Source: Onchocerca volvulus
Lineage: Eukaryota; Nematoda; Chromadorea; Rhabditida; Onchocercidae
Direction: 5' to 3'
Assembly: GCA_000499405.2 (NCBI GenBank)
Contig: HG738139.1
Location: forward strand, 4,364,616 to 4,428,615
Length of the DNA: 64,000 nucleotides
Made by a program: the position numbers and the translations under genes
In this document: in pieces, positions 61,288 to 64,000 of the stretch
How positions within the stretch are numbered: position 1 is the stretch's first letter
Layout: every line of letters starts with the position of its first letter
Notes under the pieces: model-generated
Told to the model about the DNA's origin: nothing
Databases searched by the model: none
What the model saw: the letters and a program-made list of their open reading frames with translations, nothing else

Positions 61288-63139
61288 GACATTCGATTTA
61301 TGTAAAATTTAAAAACAAATTAAAAGTTAAAAAAAAAAGAAAAAAACAACAACCGTATTTTAATAATCAAATGTACTAAAAAAAAATTAAAATTTTCTAC
61401 TTGAAAATTAAAACTCTTTAGGAAATAATTAAATCATCAAACTTTTCCAAAATATAAATATATTTCTGCAAAAAATTTCTGTTTTTGAAATCACAAATTC
61501 AAAGATTGAAATAAGCAAATACTCATCTCTATACAGGAGCGGAAATCGCGGGAAAAATATAATTTGGATTTCAATGAGTGAGGAGGCAAATTTAGGTAAA
61601 TTTCCAAAAGAGGTACTATAAAATAACAGATGAATACATACAAATTGCAGTACCATACATTATCGTAATCGTGCAGCTGCCGTACCGTACACCAATCCAT
61701 CATCAATTTTGTAGATGCCGAAATCAAAATGTGATAACGCCACGGATGATAGGAGCCAATATCAAATGTTCACCATTTTCAACTGGTTATTTTGATTGAG
61801 GAAAAAAAAAAAAAGTTCCATTTCTTTTCATACTGTGTTGTTTTTTTTTTTTCTTGTTTAGTTGTTATTTGTGTAACTGTAGCATAGTATGTGAATCAAT
61901 AATTTTGGTTTAATTTAAATTGGTGAAAATTATCGAGAACTTTGTAAACTTTGAAACTAATTTTGTCTATAATTTAATCGAAACTTGTAAATTATTCATT
62001 TTTTCATTGATCTTTAGCAAATTTTTAGGAATAATTTTTGAATTTCTCAAATTCAGACAAATCCTGATTTTATTTTCTCAAAATTAGAGAGAAAATATTC
62101 TTGCTTATAATCAGGTGATTCGTCTTTTCTGTCTTTCATTACTTTCACAGATATCAATCATCGAAGCAGCAATCATTGAAGTTATGGATTAAAGAAATTT
62201 AAAAAGTTCTAATTGAACTTCTTATATCGTTATTTCGTATCGATGCTTTCATTCAGAATCGCAATAAGTGGCTTTTTTTTAATAAGGCTCCAATTTTTCA
62301 GAGTGACTTCCGTAAATTTCAAGATGCATTACGTGTTGTCGAAAATAAAGTTGAAATTTTCATCAATTTCCTCATCACTCTTTCTTCCTCATTCATTTAT
62401 TTCTTATTGGTGCACTGAGATATATGTGTATTTGGCAAAATCGATTATATATTTCTATACTATTCGCATTTTGCTTCATCATATAATATGTTTTATAGGA
62501 ATGATAATATTTAGCATAATTTGAGTGATTTCAAATTTCTAAATTTGAATATTTTCGAATTTCCAAATTTGAATTTTTTCTTTAAATTTCTGAACGCTTT
62601 AAGAAGTGCAGTATTTTCATATCCCTGTTAATGTTAACTTGTTAGTTTCAAATCATTTTATTTTCAAAAAAACAAAGGAGAAAAAGTGGAACTGATTTAG
62701 AAGTTTTCCACCTATCTTTAATCTTTTATGTGCTCATCATATTTTTGAAATTTTTTTAAAAATAAGAAATTTAAATGAGATTGAAATTTTAAATAAAACA
62801 AACAAATAACTATATAAATCAGAAAATTCGAATTTTTTCAAGTGAAAATATATTTTAATAAAATTTTAACAACTTTTAAACATATATAAATTTCAAAGAA
62901 AAGATCATTTCTAAATATCTCAATTGTATTTCGCGTTATGAAAATTCACAGTATAAAAATATTGTGAATTTGTTACAGATTAAAGGTAGTCGATTATAAT
63001 AACATCTACAGTACAGTAAATTTTTAAAATTATTAATTTTATTAATTTCAATTTTTTTTTTTTAACTTTCCAGGAGAAAATTAATATGGATGAAAGATAA
63101 TTGTTAGTTAAAAAGTGATGATTGATAATTTTCAAATAA
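61288..63139. other. Convergent intergenic region between the POU and ASCC2-like genes
   Basis: It holds both 3' flanks. A possible downstream exon of the POU gene (after AAATTGCAG at about 61,650) was looked for, but no family-like C-terminus was recognised. Confidence 0.55.
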
Positions 63140-63845
63140 TCAAAACATTCCACCACGCATTTTTTTATCAGCTTGTCGTCGCCTAAATTCACCTTTATGA
63201 CGTTCTTTTAACTGTCGATCCCGACCACCGGTATATCCCGGTTTATGCCTTTCGTTAGAATTATTTCCTGATGAAGATTCCACCTTTTCTGCTTTCTTCC
63301 GGAATTCTTGCACTGAAGAGGCATTATTTCGATTTTTTCCATCTGGAACAATGGCATTCATCATTTTTCGGTCATTCTTTCGGTCATTCTTTTTTCTTCT
63401 TGCATTAACCTCTCGAATCTCTTTCTCTTTTTCATTCTCTGTATCGTTATTCACTTCATCGTTTACTGGTATATGATTGGTATTTGGTTCAATTCCATCT
63501 TCCATGAATGTAATATCATCATCACTGAAATGTGACAACAATTAAACTATCGAAAAATTTGTCTCATGAATTTTCCAAATAAGCTATTGAAAATTTTCGG
63601 ATTTTTAAAATTCCAAGTATTTCATGCGAATTTCAAAATTATCAACAAACAAACGGTTTAAAAAAATTGACAACCTGAGATCTAGACCATAGTTTTGATG
63701 TTGAATATCATATGTATCATCATATTCATCATTATACAAATCATATTCTGATGTTGCTTCGACATAGCGATATCGTTCATAGGTTGGTCTTAGGGCAACT
63801 TTTTCAGAATTTGGCACATCAAATGTTTCCGTAAATGACGGCTTA
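63140..63845 (-). CDS. ASCC2: ASCC2-like protein, C-terminal two exons (partial)
   Basis: The exon at 63675-63845 encodes KPSFTETFDVPNSEKVALRP, then TYERYRYVEATSEYD and YNDEYDDTYDIQHQNYG. It ends AG/GTTGTC. The last exon, 63140-63524, completes that codon and reads SDDDITFMEDGIEPN. A long charged tail follows (EKEKEIREVNARRKKND, RHKPGYTGGRDRQLKERHKG, RRRQADKKMRGGMF, TGA). The YNDEYDDTYD motif followed by an acidic patch and a basic, disordered C-terminus with GYTGGRDRQ resembles activating signal cointegrator 1 complex subunit 2. In other animals ASCC2 works with the ASCC3 helicase in alkylation repair and in resolving collided ribosomes, using a CUE ubiquitin-binding domain. That domain would lie upstream, outside this window, so the assignment rests on the tail alone. 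An acceptor (TGCAG at 63,850-63,846) shows the gene continues past the right edge. Confidence 0.7.
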
Positions 63846-64000
63846 CTGCAAAAGTTGTGATGTATTGATTAAAATAAGGAAGAATAATTGAAATTTATTA
63901 AAATTTGCAAAGAAATTTATTGAAATTTTCAAACATTTATGGACCAGAATCAAATTTGATTTAATTCAAAATTTAATTTTTGGCATAAAACTAAAAAAAT

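Noticed and set aside
1..64000. tRNA, rRNA, SL1 RNA genes or CRISPR arrays
   Set aside because: Looked for tRNA arm patterns, the nematode SL1 leader and regularly spaced direct repeats; none convincing. A covariance-model scan was not possible.

Overview
The window is AT-rich eukaryotic DNA from a nematode. Genes are split into many short exons with GT-AG introns ending in T-rich tracts before CAG/TAG. The recognisable genes include a nematode chemoreceptor-type GPCR, an UNC-86-like POU-IV factor, a CLIP-170 homologue, a BCS1 homologue, an MFSD6-like transporter and an ASCC2-like C-terminus. Gene density, base composition and a probable bacterial gene relic in an intron suggest a filarial or other spirurid nematode. 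That placement is inference; no species-diagnostic sequence was recognised.

Layout. 1-813 (-): exon of a C2H2 zinc-finger gene running off the left edge, with a recent 255-bp internal tandem duplication. 0.8-14.4 kb: no intact gene; repeats, foldbacks and a decayed copy of the neighbouring GPCR gene. 14.5-16.8 kb (+): Srx-type GPCR. 18.7-25.8 kb (+): MFSD6-like transporter, 13 exons, fully joined in frame (644 aa). 27.5-39.9 kb (-): CLIP-170/CLIP1 homologue with two CAP-Gly domains, a long coiled coil over many small exons and two C-terminal zinc knuckles. 41.05-44.5 kb (+): BCS1 AAA-ATPase, 10 exons (440 aa), head-to-head with CLIP; its fifth intron holds a frameshifted bacterial-looking ORF. 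46.5-47.6 kb (+): probable broken gene with two in-frame stops. 47.6-56.0 kb: gene-poor. 56.0-61.3 kb (+): POU-IV/UNC-86-like factor, 7 exons (361 aa). 63.1-63.8 kb (-): last two exons of an ASCC2-like gene leaving the right edge.

The genes are functionally unrelated neighbours (microtubule plus-end tracking, complex III assembly, neuronal identity, transport, ribosome quality control), not a pathway cluster. No new multi-gene system was found. The most interesting signals are genome-evolution ones: the candidate endosymbiont fragment in the bcs-1 intron, a dispersed repeat family with at least six copies here, the decayed GPCR duplicate, a triplicated 3' splice site in the POU gene, and a tandem exon duplication in the CLIP gene. 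Exon coordinates for the MFS, BCS1 and POU genes and for the 5' part of CLIP were set by splice consensus and phase continuity; other exon edges in CLIP are approximate.
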